Assembly: GCA_964519385.1 (NCBI GenBank)
Contig: CAZFLR010000005.1
Location: 42,545 to 106,544, forward strand
Direction of reading: 5' to 3'
Length of the DNA: 64,000 nt
Origin: SVFI01 sp964519385
GTDB lineage: Bacteria > Bacillota > Clostridia > Lachnospirales > Lachnospiraceae
A program made the position numbers and the translations under genes. Numbering within the stretch: position 1 is the stretch's first letter; every line of letters begins with the position of its first letter. The notes under the pieces were generated by a model. The model saw only the letters and a program-made list of their open reading frames with translations. It had not been told where the DNA came from and did no database searches. Positions 49,802 to 59,715 of the stretch are shown one piece after another.

Positions 49802-52032
49802 AAAAAAACAAATTTGCAGATGTGATTATAGATATATCGCATGAGAAGGTGGACCGGCCGTTTCAGTACAGAATACCGGAGAGCCTTTCGGACAAACTGA
49901 AGACAGGAATGTGTGTCCGTGTTCCGTTCGGCAGCGGAAATAAGCCCCGCACGGGTTACGTGGTGGATGTCAAGGAGTTTTCGGATTATCCGGAGGAAAA
50001 AATAAAGGAGCTGTCGGAAATTGTGACGGAAAATCTTCCTTTGGAGTCGAAAAGCATAGAGCTTGCCGGATGGATAAAAAACCGTTACGGAGGAACGATG
50101 ATTCAGGCTCTGAAGACCGTTTTGCCGGTGAAACAGGAAATGAAGCCGGTCGTGCAGAAGGAGCTCTCTCTGTGTGTCAGCGCACAGGAGGCATGTGATT
50201 GTCTGGCGCAGGCAAAAGCAAAACGTCAGGTGGGTAAGGTGAGACTTCTGGAGGCTCTGCTTCCGGGAGCAACCGTAAATTACAGCATGCTGACGGGAAA
50301 GCTTTCCGTGTCACCTCAGACAATCAGGAACATGGAGACGCAGGGGATTCTGAAGGTGGAAGAATTTTTGGAGTATCGGAATCCAATCCGTTTCGCTGAC
50401 GGACGGAGTGAGAAAAAACAGCTTACACAGCAGCAGAGAGAGATTGTTGAATCGTTTCTTGAGGACTATGATAACGGGATTCGCACGCCGGCACTTTTAC
50501 ATGGAGTGACGGGGAGCGGTAAGACAGAGATTTATTTACAGTTGATTGAGGGAATGCTGGAAAGAGGGAAGCAGACCATCGTGCTGATTCCTGAAATTGC
50601 ACTTACCTATCAGACGGTGCTCCGGTTTTACAGGAGGTTCGGGGATGTGGTTTCCGTGATGAACTCAAGACTTTCTGCCGGAGAAAAATCAGACCAGTTC
50701 CGCCGTGTCAGGGAGGGAAAGGTCAAGGTGATGATTGGGCCGAGGAGTGCGCTGTTTACACCGTTTGAACGGCTTGGCCTCATTGTGGTGGATGAAGAAC
50801 ACGAGCCGGTTTACAAGAGTGATTCCGTGCCGGGATATCATGCAAGAGAGGTGGCGGTAAAGCTCGCGGAAATGTCAAATGCCTGTGTGTTTATGGGAAG
50901 TGCCACACCGTCCCTTGAGGCAAACAATAACGCACTTCTGGGGAAATACAGGAAATACAGGCTGGATAAAAGAATCGGTGCTTCGCAGCTTCCAAAGGCG
51001 TGGATTGTTGATATGTGCGAGGAGCTTAAGGCAGGAAATATGACCGTGTTCAGCAGAAGCCTGCAGGAGGAAATGAAAGATGCACTTTCGCGGGGAGAAC
51101 AGATTATGCTGTTTCTGAATCGTCGCGGAGTTGCCGGATTTGTTTCCTGTAAGGCATGCGGACATGTGCTGAAATGCCCGCATTGCGATGTGTCGCTGTC
51201 AGAGCACAGAAACCGTATGGTGTGCCATTACTGCGGTTATGAAACACCAAGAGTTAATAAATGCCCGGAATGTGGCTCGAAATATATATACGGGTTCAGG
51301 GCAGGAACGGAAAAGATAGAAGAGAAAGTCAGAGAAATGTTTCCGCAGGCAGAGGTTTTGAGAATGGATGCGGACACAACGAGGAAAAAAGGAGACTATG
51401 AGAGGATTCTTGCAGCCTTTGCAGCAGGAGAAGCCGATATTTTAATCGGAACACAGATGATTGTAAAGGGTCACGATTTTAAGAAGGTTACGCTGGTCGG
51501 AATTCTGGCGGCGGATCTTTCCCTGTACGCCTCGGATTACCGGGCGGGCGAGAGAACCTTCCAGCTTCTGGCGCAGGCAGTCGGAAGAGCAGGAAGGGGA
51601 GAAAAACCGGGTCGCGCGGTCATTCAGACATATCAGCCCGGACATTACAGTCTGCTGCATGCAGTCACGCAGGATTATGACGGCTTCTTTGAGGAGGAGA
51701 TGGCTTACCGGGAGCTTATGGATTATCCGCCGGTACATCACATGCTGGCTCTTCTGATTTCGGGAGCTGATGAGGAAAAAACAGCCGGTCGTGCCAAGGT
51801 ACTGGCACAGGAGCTTGGAGGGTCAGGTGAAAAGGTGCACATCATCGGTCCTGCACCGGCGAGCATAGGAAAAATAAATGACCGTTACAGACAGGTCATA
51901 TATATAAAACACGCAAAAGAAGATGAGCTGATCCGGATAAAAGATGAGGCTGAGAATATGATAAAAGAGAAAGAGGCTTTTTTCTCGGATATCCAGATAC
52001 ATTTTGATTTGGACCCGGTAAACGCTTATTAG
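49798..52032 (+). CDS. priA: Primosomal protein N' (PriA helicase)
   Basis: 744 residues. N-terminal 3'BD-like domain, helicase motor with GVTGSGKTEIYL (about 238-249), VDEEHEP, and the zinc-binding section CKACGHVLKCPHCD / CHYCGY / CPECGS (about 455-500), then RMDADTTRKKG, AGRAGRG. It reloads the replisome at stalled forks. Starts in the murE stop (ATGA) and is 15 bases from the def start. Confidence 0.96.
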   Translation: MKKNKFADVIIDISHEKVDRPFQYRIPESLSDKLKTGMCVRVPFGSGNKPRTGYVVDVKEFSDYPEEKIKELSEIVTENLPLESKSIELAGWIKNRYGGTMIQALKTVLPVKQEMKPVVQKELSLCVSAQEACDCLAQAKAKRQVGKVRLLEALLPGATVNYSMLTGKLSVSPQTIRNMETQGILKVEEFLEYRNPIRFADGRSEKKQLTQQQREIVESFLEDYDNGIRTPALLHGVTGSGKTEIYLQLIEGMLERGKQTIVLIPEIALTYQTVLRFYRRFGDVVSVMNSRLSAGEKSDQFRRVREGKVKVMIGPRSALFTPFERLGLIVVDEEHEPVYKSDSVPGYHAREVAVKLAEMSNACVFMGSATPSLEANNNALLGKYRKYRLDKRIGASQLPKAWIVDMCEELKAGNMTVFSRSLQEEMKDALSRGEQIMLFLNRRGVAGFVSCKACGHVLKCPHCDVSLSEHRNRMVCHYCGYETPRVNKCPECGSKYIYGFRAGTEKIEEKVREMFPQAEVLRMDADTTRKKGDYERILAAFAAGEADILIGTQMIVKGHDFKKVTLVGILAADLSLYASDYRAGERTFQLLAQAVGRAGRGEKPGRAVIQTYQPGHYSLLHAVTQDYDGFFEEEMAYRELMDYPPVHHMLALLISGADEEKTAGRAKVLAQELGGSGEKVHIIGPAPASIGKINDRYRQVIYIKHAKEDELIRIKDEAENMIKEKEAFFSDIQIHFDLDPVNAY

Positions 52033-52047
52033 ATGGAGGATGAAGAA

Positions 52048-52548
52048 ATGGCATTAAGAAAAATCAGAGAGATGGGAGATCCGATACTTGGAAAAATATG
52101 TAAGGAAGTAAAGGAGATGACACCAAGAACACAGGAGCTGATTGACGATATGTTTGATACAATGTATGAGGCCAGTGGTGTCGGTCTGGCAGCTCCTCAG
52201 GTTGGTATTTTAAAAAGAATCGCAGTGATAGACTGCGGAGGCGAGGATGGAGAGGGGGATCCGATTGTGCTGATTAATCCGGTGGTTCTTGAGACAAGCG
52301 GAGAACAGACGGGTCAGGAGGGATGTCTTTCCGTTCCGGGGAAAGCGGGGGTTGTAACGCGCCCGAACTATGCGAAGGTAAAGGCACTGAATGAGGATAT
52401 GGAAGAGGTCATCATAGAGGGAGAAGAGCTTCTTGCCAGAGCACTTTTGCATGAAATTGAACATCTGGATGGACATTTGTATGTGGAGAAGGTAGAAGGA
52501 CCGCTTGTCGATGTGCAGCCGGATGAATATGATGAGGATGAGGAATAG
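52048..52548 (+). CDS. def: Peptide deformylase
   Basis: 166 residues; ATG at 52048 follows GGAGGATGAAG and gives the usual MALRKIREMGDPIL start. Motif 1 GVGLAAPQ (about 45-52), motif 2 EGCLS (about 92-96), motif 3 HEIEHLDG (about 134-141). Removes the formyl group from new proteins using iron or zinc. fmt follows three bases after; priA-def-fmt is a conserved order. The acidic tail after residue 150 is longer than minimal enzymes. Confidence 0.97.
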   Translation: MALRKIREMGDPILGKICKEVKEMTPRTQELIDDMFDTMYEASGVGLAAPQVGILKRIAVIDCGGEDGEGDPIVLINPVVLETSGEQTGQEGCLSVPGKAGVVTRPNYAKVKALNEDMEEVIIEGEELLARALLHEIEHLDGHLYVEKVEGPLVDVQPDEYDEDEE

Positions 52549-52551
52549 AAT

Positions 52552-53493
52552 ATGAAAATAGTTTATATGGGAACTCCTGATTTTGCAGTCGGGCCACTTA
52601 GGGCACTGATAGAGGCCGGATATGAGGTGACGGCGGTAGTGACTCAGCCGGATAAGCCGAAGGGGCGGAGCAGTGAACTGATTCCGCCGCCTGTAAAGGC
52701 ATACGCGTTGGAGAAAAATCTTACCGTGTTCCAGCCGGAGAAAATTAAGGCTGCGGATGCAGTTGCACAGCTTGCGGAGTACGAGGCGGATCTTTTTGTC
52801 GTGGCAGCGTTTGGACAAATACTCTCAAAAGAAATCTTAGAGATGCCAAGGTACGGCTGTATTAACATCCACGCGTCTCTGCTGCCGAAATATCGCGGAG
52901 CAGCACCGATTCAGTGGGCGATTATCGACGGAGAAAAAGAGACGGGTGTGACAATCATGCAGATGGATGAGGGTCTGGACACGGGCGATATTTTGACGCA
53001 AAAGGTTGTTCCGATTGATGATGAGGATACCGGAGAAGCTTTGTTTGACAAGCTTTGCGCAGCCGGAAGTGAGCTTTTGCTTGAGACAATCCCTCGGATT
53101 GAGGCGGGAACACTTTCGCCGGTCAAACAGGATGATGCAAAGAGCAGTTATGCCAAAATGCTTCGTAAGGAGCTGGGAAACATTGAATTTTCCAAGTCGG
53201 CAAAAGAAATCTGTGCCCTTGTGCGCGGACTGAATTCCTGGCCGAGTGCTTACACATACTACAATAATAAGACGATGAAAATCTGGAAAGCGGTGCCTGT
53301 AGCGGAAAACAGCGATTTTCCTGCAGGAACCCTTGTAAGAAAAGACAAAGAGAGCATATACGTTCAGACGGGCGAAGGAATGCTCCGTATTCACGAAATA
53401 CAGCCGGAGGGAAAAAAGAGAATGAGTGTTAAGGATTATATGCTTGGACATTCTTTTGAGACCGGAACTGTTTTTCAATCAGAAAAGAGGTAG
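52552..53493 (+). CDS. fmt: Methionyl-tRNA formyltransferase
   Basis: 313 residues. MGTPDFAVGPLRALIEAG at the start, the formyl-folate motif INIHASLLPKYRGAAPIQWAI, split as INIHASLLPKYRG and APIQWAI (about 103-122), and GLDTGDI. C-terminal OB domain present. Makes fMet-tRNA for initiation. Part of the priA-def-fmt-yugP-rsmB run. Confidence 0.97.
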   Translation: MKIVYMGTPDFAVGPLRALIEAGYEVTAVVTQPDKPKGRSSELIPPPVKAYALEKNLTVFQPEKIKAADAVAQLAEYEADLFVVAAFGQILSKEILEMPRYGCINIHASLLPKYRGAAPIQWAIIDGEKETGVTIMQMDEGLDTGDILTQKVVPIDDEDTGEALFDKLCAAGSELLLETIPRIEAGTLSPVKQDDAKSSYAKMLRKELGNIEFSKSAKEICALVRGLNSWPSAYTYYNNKTMKIWKAVPVAENSDFPAGTLVRKDKESIYVQTGEGMLRIHEIQPEGKKRMSVKDYMLGHSFETGTVFQSEKR

Positions 53494-53499
53494 ATATTT

Positions 53500-54210
53500 A
53501 TGTATTACGGCGGTTATGGATATTATTATTATGATCCGACTTATATTTTGGTTATTGCATGTCTGATTATTTCTTTGATTGCGTCAGCAAGAGTAAATTC
53601 CGTTTTTAACAGGTTCAGCCGTATCGCCGCAACGAGCGGACTTACGGGTGCTGAGGCGGCAGAACGCATTTTGCATGCGGCGGGAATTTATGATGTGACT
53701 GTGGAGCATATCAGAGGAAATCTGTCCGACCATTATGATCCTTCAAATAAGGTGCTCCGTCTGTCTGATTCCACCTATGCTTCGCGCTCGGTGGCTGCTA
53801 TCGGGGTGGCAGCGCATGAGTGTGGTCATGCAGTTCAGCACAGTGAGGAGTATACGCCGTTGTCGATCCGTTCCGCACTGGTGCCTGTGACAAACATTGC
53901 ATCAAAGGCAGCAGTGCCGATTATTATTCTGGGATGTATTCTCAGTTATAATCAGACACTGATTCAGATTGGAATCATTGCCTTTTCTTTTGCGGTAATA
54001 TTTCAGCTTGTGACATTGCCGGTGGAGTTCAATGCATCCTCAAGAGCACTTGCCATGTTAAAGAAACAGGGAATACTGGATGCGCAGGAGGTGCCTATGG
54101 CACGCAAGGTGCTGAGCGCAGCAGCAATGACATATGTGGCAGCAGCAGCGACATCGATTGTACAACTGCTTCGTCTGATTCTGCTTTTCGGAGGAAGAAA
54201 CCGTGACTAA
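53500..54210 (+). CDS. YugP-like zinc metallopeptidase
   Basis: 236-residue membrane peptidase of the PF04298 type. An N-terminal helix (about 10-28), AAHECGHAVQH (HECGH, about 106-110), then two hydrophobic helices (about 127-175) and a further one at the C-terminus. Unusual Tyr/Gly-rich start MYYGGYGYYYYDPTY. Substrates unknown; the gene commonly lies between fmt and rsmB. Overlaps rsmB by 8 bases. Confidence 0.9.
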   Translation: MYYGGYGYYYYDPTYILVIACLIISLIASARVNSVFNRFSRIAATSGLTGAEAAERILHAAGIYDVTVEHIRGNLSDHYDPSNKVLRLSDSTYASRSVAAIGVAAHECGHAVQHSEEYTPLSIRSALVPVTNIASKAAVPIIILGCILSYNQTLIQIGIIAFSFAVIFQLVTLPVEFNASSRALAMLKKQGILDAQEVPMARKVLSAAAMTYVAAAATSIVQLLRLILLFGGRNRD

Positions 54211-55501
54211 TACAAGGGAAATCATTCTGGATGCCTTGATGGAAATTTTGGAAAAACAACAGTACAGCCATCTTGTGATGCAGGGGGTGCTGGAAAAATA
54301 CAGTTATCTTGAAAAACAGGAAAGAAGCTTTATCAAGAGGGTCTGCGAGGGGACGACAGAACAGAAAATACGGATAGATTATGTGATTGACCGGTTTTCA
54401 AAGACGAAGACAGCAAAGATGAAGCCACTGATTCGGACCCTGCTCCGCATGGGAACTTACCAGATTCTTTTCATGGATAAGATACCGGACTCGGCCGTGT
54501 GCAACGAGAGTGTGAAGCTTGCGGAAAAACGTGGTTTCAGAACGCTGAAGGGTTTTGTCAACGGAGTGCTGAGGGCGATTGCACGCAACAAGGATTCCAT
54601 TGAGTATCCGGATAGAATAAAGGAAGAAACAGCATATCTGAGTGTGATGTATTCGATGCCGGAGGAGCTTATCCGGTTATGGCAGCAGCAGTACGGAAAA
54701 GAAAAGGCAGAGACAATACTATCGGCTCTTCTCGAAAAAAGACCTCTCACAATCCGTATTAGCGAAGAATTGACAGAGGATGAGAAGGAAGGTCTGCTTG
54801 CGGATATGCGGGCAGAAGGGATTACGGTGACACCGACGATGCTTCCGTATGTGTTTGCGCTTGGCGGAGTGGACCGGGTGAGCAACCTTCCGGGATACGA
54901 CGAAGGCAGATTCGTTGTCCAGGATTTAGGCTCTGCAATGGTCGTGGAGATGGCAGGAATCCGAAGAGGAGATTATGTGGTGGATGTCTGTGCAGCACCC
55001 GGAGGAAAAGCGACTCATGCAGCAGTAAAGACCGGAGGAGAAGGACATGTACTTGCACGTGACCTGACTGAATATAAGGTTTCGCTGATAGAGGAGAATA
55101 AGGACCGGCTTTCGCTCACAAATATGGAGGCGCAGGTGTGGGATGCAACCGTTTCCGACGAGACGATGGAGGGCAGGGCTGATGTTGTGATTGCAGATTT
55201 ACCATGCTCCGGACTCGGTGTAATAGGGAGAAAAAGCGACATAAAATACAGAGTGAGCCGGAAGTCGCTTGACGAGGTGGCACAGCTTCAGCGCAGGATT
55301 TTGTCCGTGGTACATACATATGTGAAACCGGGCGGAGTTCTGCTGTACAGTACCTGTACCATAAATCGCGCAGAAAATGAAGAAAATAAAGAGTGGTTTC
55401 TTTCGCAATTTCCGTTTGAAGAGGAAGAGGAGCGGCTGATGCTTCCGGGAGAAGACGGCTCGGACGGTTTTTATATGGTGCGTATGAGAAAAAAAGCGTG
55501 A
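54203..55501 (+). CDS. rsmB: 16S rRNA m5C967 methyltransferase RsmB
   Basis: 432 residues, GTG start. N-terminal NusB-like RNA-binding part (about 1-140), then SAM domain VDVCAAPGGKATHAA (about 258-272), ADLPCSGLGVIGR with one active-site Cys, and STCTINRAENEE with the second. It methylates C967 of 16S rRNA. Overlaps the preceding gene and ends where the rlmN leader frame begins. Confidence 0.94.
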   Translation: MTNTREIILDALMEILEKQQYSHLVMQGVLEKYSYLEKQERSFIKRVCEGTTEQKIRIDYVIDRFSKTKTAKMKPLIRTLLRMGTYQILFMDKIPDSAVCNESVKLAEKRGFRTLKGFVNGVLRAIARNKDSIEYPDRIKEETAYLSVMYSMPEELIRLWQQQYGKEKAETILSALLEKRPLTIRISEELTEDEKEGLLADMRAEGITVTPTMLPYVFALGGVDRVSNLPGYDEGRFVVQDLGSAMVVEMAGIRRGDYVVDVCAAPGGKATHAAVKTGGEGHVLARDLTEYKVSLIEENKDRLSLTNMEAQVWDATVSDETMEGRADVVIADLPCSGLGVIGRKSDIKYRVSRKSLDEVAQLQRRILSVVHTYVKPGGVLLYSTCTINRAENEENKEWFLSQFPFEEEEERLMLPGEDGSDGFYMVRMRKKA

Positions 55502-55536
55502 TAAACGCCGAAAGACAGAAACAGAGAGTATACAAC

Positions 55537-56571
55537 ATGGAAAAGACAGATATTAAGTCGATGAATCTCGAGATGCTTACATCGGAGATAGAACGGCTCG
55601 GAGAAAAGAAATTTCGTGCAAAGCAGATGTATGAGTGGATGCACAGACACCTGGTGAGTAGCTTTGATGAGATGACAAATCTCCCGGCGACGTTTCGTGA
55701 AAGGTGTAAAAATGAATATGAATTTACAACGCTTACCCTGTTGCGAGTTCAGGAATCAAAGCTTGACGGAACCAAAAAGTTTTTGTTTGGACTTGCAGAC
55801 GGAAATGTGGTAGAGAGCGTATGGATGAAATACAAGCACGGAAACAGTGTCTGCATCTCCTCCCAGGTGGGATGCAGAATGGGATGTAAATTCTGCGCGT
55901 CCACAATCGGAGGGCTTGTCAGAAATCTGAAACCGTCGGAAATGCTGGATCAGATTTATTCTATTACCCGTCTGACGGGAGAGAGAGTTTCCAATGTCGT
56001 GGTGATGGGGACAGGAGAACCTTTGGATAATTATGATAATTTACTCGTATTTATCCGCATGCTGACGGATGAAAACGGACTCCATATCAGCCAGAGAAAT
56101 CTGACGGTCTCCACCTGCGGTCTTGTGCCGAAGATATATGCACTGGCTGAAGAAAAGCTGCAGATTACCCTCGCGCTGAGTCTTCATGCGACAACGGATG
56201 AAAAAAGGAAAAAACTCATGCCTGTTGCCTTCCAATATACGATAGAAGAACTGATGAAGGCATGTAAGCACTATGCGGATACAACAGGGCGCAGGATTAC
56301 GTTTGAGTACAGTATGGTAAAGGGTGTGAATGATTCCGGGGAGGATTTGCAGCAACTGACCGGGCTGGCGGGACCGCTCGGATGCCATGTCAATCTGATT
56401 CCTGTAAATCCGATTAAAGAAAGGGATTTTACGGCACCGGATATGAAGTATGTATATTCCTTTAAGGAAAAACTGGAAAAAAATAAAGTCAGGGTAACTG
56501 TGCGCAGGGAGATGGGACGAGACATTGACGGTGCCTGCGGACAGCTTCGCAGAAGACATATGGAAGAGTAG
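55537..56571 (+). CDS. rlmN: Dual-specificity RNA methyltransferase RlmN
   Basis: 344 residues from ATG 55537 (the GTG at 55498 would add 13 residues). Radical SAM CRMGCKFCAS (Cys113, 117, 120), the catalytic Cys in STCGLVPK (about 190) and the second at CGQLRRRH near the C-terminus. Methylates C2 of A2503 in 23S rRNA and A37 in some tRNAs. Conserved position before stp-prkC. Confidence 0.95.
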   Translation: MEKTDIKSMNLEMLTSEIERLGEKKFRAKQMYEWMHRHLVSSFDEMTNLPATFRERCKNEYEFTTLTLLRVQESKLDGTKKFLFGLADGNVVESVWMKYKHGNSVCISSQVGCRMGCKFCASTIGGLVRNLKPSEMLDQIYSITRLTGERVSNVVVMGTGEPLDNYDNLLVFIRMLTDENGLHISQRNLTVSTCGLVPKIYALAEEKLQITLALSLHATTDEKRKKLMPVAFQYTIEELMKACKHYADTTGRRITFEYSMVKGVNDSGEDLQQLTGLAGPLGCHVNLIPVNPIKERDFTAPDMKYVYSFKEKLEKNKVRVTVRREMGRDIDGACGQLRRRHMEE

Positions 56572-56613
56572 AAGGTTTCAGAGCAATCAGAAACACAACA
56601 GATGAGAAGTACA

Positions 56614-56664
56614 GGGCAGGTCTGGCCGTGTCTCCGGGCACCGGCAGGACTTGCTCTTTTTTTA
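56614..56664 (+). terminator. Terminator between rlmN and stp
   Basis: GGGCAGGTC pairs with GACTTGCTC (with G-U pairs) around an inner GCCGTG...CACCGGC hairpin, followed by TTTTTTT. Confidence 0.65.
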
Positions 56665-56750
56665 TATGTGTGATAAGATGTCAAAGTATGGGTAAATGCG
56701 CCAAAAGTGAAGAGGTGCATTGCTATTTAGAAGGAAAGAGAGGAGTCTTG

Positions 56751-57506
56751 ATGTTGAAATCATATTCCGTAACCGATATCGGAAGAAAAAGACAATTAAA
56801 TCAGGATTATGTGTTTTCATCAGGCAATCCAATCGGTAATATGCCAAATCTGTTTATTGTGGCAGATGGCATGGGAGGACATAAGGCAGGCGATTATGCA
56901 TCACGTTACACGGTTGAGACCATAGAGCGTGAAATCAGAGCCTCCTTTGAAAAGAATCCTTCCATTATTATTAAGAAAGCGATTCAGGTTGCGAATAAAG
57001 AAATCAGAAAGCTGGCGAGTGAGGATCCAAACCTGTCAGGCATGGGAACGACGGTTGTCGTTGCCACTGTAATCGGACGATATCTGCAGGTTGCAAACGT
57101 AGGAGACTCCAGACTGTATATCATTAACGGTCAGGAAATCCGTCAGATTACCCGGGATCATTCGCTTGTGGAAGAGATGGTGCGCCTTGGCGGAATCCGT
57201 CGGGAAGATGCAAGGCTTCATCCGGATAAAAATATTATTACAAGAGCAATCGGGGCACGGGATGATGTGGACATCGATTTCTTTACAGTGGAGCTTAAAC
57301 CTTCGGATCGTATCCTTATGTGTTCAGACGGACTTACGAACATGGTAGAAGATAAGGATATTTTAAAAATTATGGGTGAACATAAGGATGACCGTACATT
57401 GGTAGAGACAGCGCAGGCACTGATTGATGCGGCGAATGCCAATGGAGGCAAGGATAATATCGGAGTTGTATTGGTAAAACCGTTTTCAGACGAGGTGAAA
57501 GAATGA
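56751..57506 (+). CDS. stp: PP2C-family Ser/Thr protein phosphatase
   Basis: 251 residues; ATG at 56751 follows GAGAGGAG and gives SVTDIGRKRQLNQDYVF at the start. Metal sites in VADGMGGHKAGDYAS (about 39-53), MGTTVVVA, GDSRLY, SDGLTNM and GGKDNIGVV. Reverses the phosphorylation made by the adjacent kinase. Overlaps prkC by 4 bases. Confidence 0.95.
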   Translation: MLKSYSVTDIGRKRQLNQDYVFSSGNPIGNMPNLFIVADGMGGHKAGDYASRYTVETIEREIRASFEKNPSIIIKKAIQVANKEIRKLASEDPNLSGMGTTVVVATVIGRYLQVANVGDSRLYIINGQEIRQITRDHSLVEEMVRLGGIRREDARLHPDKNIITRAIGARDDVDIDFFTVELKPSDRILMCSDGLTNMVEDKDILKIMGEHKDDRTLVETAQALIDAANANGGKDNIGVVLVKPFSDEVKE

Positions 57507-59713
57507 TTAAAATAGGAATGCTTATCGGAGACAGATATGAGATATTAGAAAAAATCGGAACAGGCGGAATGAGCGATGTGTACAAGGCAAAATGTCACAA
57601 ATTAAATCGTTATGTTGCCGTTAAGGTGTTAAAACAGGAGTTTTCCGAGAATACGAATTTTGTTTCAAAATTTCATGTAGAGGCACAGGCGGCAGCAGGT
57701 CTGATGCATCCGAACATTGTAAATGTGTATGATGTCGGAGAGGAAGACGGCATCAATTATATCGTCATGGAGCTTGTGGAGGGAATCACCCTCAAAAACT
57801 ATATTGAGAAAAAGGCACGGCTTTCCGTCAAGGAAGCAATCAGTATTGCGATTCAAGTTTCCATGGGTATTGAGGCTGCCCACAACAATCACATTATCCA
57901 CAGAGATATCAAGCCTCAGAATATTATGATTTCCAAGGAAGGAAAAGTAAAGATTGCTGATTTCGGAATAGCCAAGGCGGCGACTTCCAATACAATTACG
58001 TCAAATGTGATGGGTTCGGTTCACTATACGTCACCGGAACAGGCAAGAGGCGGATTTTCAGATGAACGCAGTGATATTTATTCGCTCGGATGTACCATGT
58101 TTGAAATGCTTACAGGCAGGGTACCGTTTGACGGAGAGACGACAGTGGCGATTGCGATTAAGCATATCCAGGAGGAAATGGCTTCTCCGCGTGAGTATGT
58201 ATCGGAAATTCCGGTCTGTGTGGAGCAGATTATCTTTAAGTGTACACAGAAGAGTCCGGATCGCAGATACCAGTCCATGAGTGAGCTGATTGTAGATTTA
58301 AAGAAATCTTTAATGTATCCGGAAGAAAATTTTGTGAAAATCATCTCTGCCGAAACCGGCGGAGCAACCAAGATGATTTCCGAAGAGGACATGGAACAGA
58401 TTAAGCAGCGTACCGGACATTTGAATCTGGAGGAACCGATGCGTCTCAAGGACCGGGAGGTACAGCGTGTAACATCTGCAGAGCTTGATGAAGAAGAGGA
58501 AGATGAGCTTGACGTGATTGCAACGCCGCCGGTTCGTCAGCAGCCGAAGCCGTCCGCGCCGAAGGCACAGCCGAAGCAGACGCAGCCAAAGAAGGAAGCT
58601 GCATGGAATGACGAGGAAGATGACGAATATGACGACGACGATATGGATCCTAAGATGGAGCGTATTACTACAATTCTTGCAATTGTAGGAGCCGTTATCA
58701 TAGGTGTGTTGATACTTCTGCTTGTTGCCAATGCAACCGGAGTGATGAAGATAGGCGGACAGAAATCAACACCGCAGAATGCTGAGGTGCAGGAGGAAGA
58801 GAAAGAACCGCTCCTGATGATTGATGTTGTCGGTATGAATATAGACGAAGCAAGAAAAAAACTCAATGACATGGGACTCGGAACCAAGGTGACCAAACAG
58901 GAGTCGGACGAATACGAAGTAGATCAGATTATCAGTCAGGGAGTTATGGCAGGAGAAGAAGTGGAGATTAATACCACCATTGACCTCGTTGTGAGCAGCG
59001 GAAGTGAGGGAATCAGTGTCACGGATGTGACGGGAGCAGATGAGGCTTCCGCCAAGAGTACACTGGAGGCGCTCGGATTTTCGGTGACGGTCACGACAGC
59101 AGCTTCTGATAGCGTTGAGAGCGGAAAAGTCATCTCACAGGATCCGGTTGCAGGCTCAAAGGCAGAAAAAGGTGCAACCATCACATTGACAGTCAGCAGC
59201 GGTCCTGAAATTGTAAAGGTACCGGTGCCGGATTTGCGCGGAATGACAGAGTCTGCGGCCAAAGAAAAGCTTAAGGCCGAAAAGCTGGAATGTGGCACTG
59301 TGTCTGAGACTTACAGTGATACAGTGACAGAGGGATGTGTGGTTTCACAGAGCTATAGTCCGGGAACAGAAGTAGAAGAGGGAACAGCTGTTAACATTCA
59401 GTTGAGTGCAGGACCTGAAAAGCACACGTATAAGTATGTGGCAACACTGAATGCACCGAGCGGATATTCAAACGGAAGCGTGACGATTACGATTACGGCA
59501 TCTGACGGAGATACAAGAACCTTTACGGCAACCTCCTTCCCTTGTGCAGTCAATGAGACCGGATTCAAGGTAAAGAGCGGAACTCTGACATACACTTATA
59601 TGTCCAAAAACCTTCAGTCGGTAATTGATGCACCGACAGGAGAAGAAAGACAGGAAGAAGTGACACAGGAAGTGACTACTTCACCGGTTGCAATTGAGTT
59701 TGTGCAGGAGTAG
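57503..59713 (+). CDS. prkC: PASTA-domain Ser/Thr protein kinase
   Basis: 736 residues. Kinase domain (about 10-275): GTGGMSDVYKAK glycine loop, VAVKVLK, HRDIKPQN (133-140), DFGIAKA, TSPEQARG. A charged Pro/Gln/Asp/Glu juxtamembrane region, one membrane helix (about 386-411), then three PASTA repeats (about 430-640) and a C-terminal beta-rich tail. It senses muropeptides or lipid II and phosphorylates cell-wall and translation proteins. Neighbours stp, rsgA and rpe are in the canonical order. Confidence 0.97.
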   Translation: MIKIGMLIGDRYEILEKIGTGGMSDVYKAKCHKLNRYVAVKVLKQEFSENTNFVSKFHVEAQAAAGLMHPNIVNVYDVGEEDGINYIVMELVEGITLKNYIEKKARLSVKEAISIAIQVSMGIEAAHNNHIIHRDIKPQNIMISKEGKVKIADFGIAKAATSNTITSNVMGSVHYTSPEQARGGFSDERSDIYSLGCTMFEMLTGRVPFDGETTVAIAIKHIQEEMASPREYVSEIPVCVEQIIFKCTQKSPDRRYQSMSELIVDLKKSLMYPEENFVKIISAETGGATKMISEEDMEQIKQRTGHLNLEEPMRLKDREVQRVTSAELDEEEEDELDVIATPPVRQQPKPSAPKAQPKQTQPKKEAAWNDEEDDEYDDDDMDPKMERITTILAIVGAVIIGVLILLLVANATGVMKIGGQKSTPQNAEVQEEEKEPLLMIDVVGMNIDEARKKLNDMGLGTKVTKQESDEYEVDQIISQGVMAGEEVEINTTIDLVVSSGSEGISVTDVTGADEASAKSTLEALGFSVTVTTAASDSVESGKVISQDPVAGSKAEKGATITLTVSSGPEIVKVPVPDLRGMTESAAKEKLKAEKLECGTVSETYSDTVTEGCVVSQSYSPGTEVEEGTAVNIQLSAGPEKHTYKYVATLNAPSGYSNGSVTITITASDGDTRTFTATSFPCAVNETGFKVKSGTLTYTYMSKNLQSVIDAPTGEERQEEVTQEVTTSPVAIEFVQE

Positions 59714-59715
59714 GA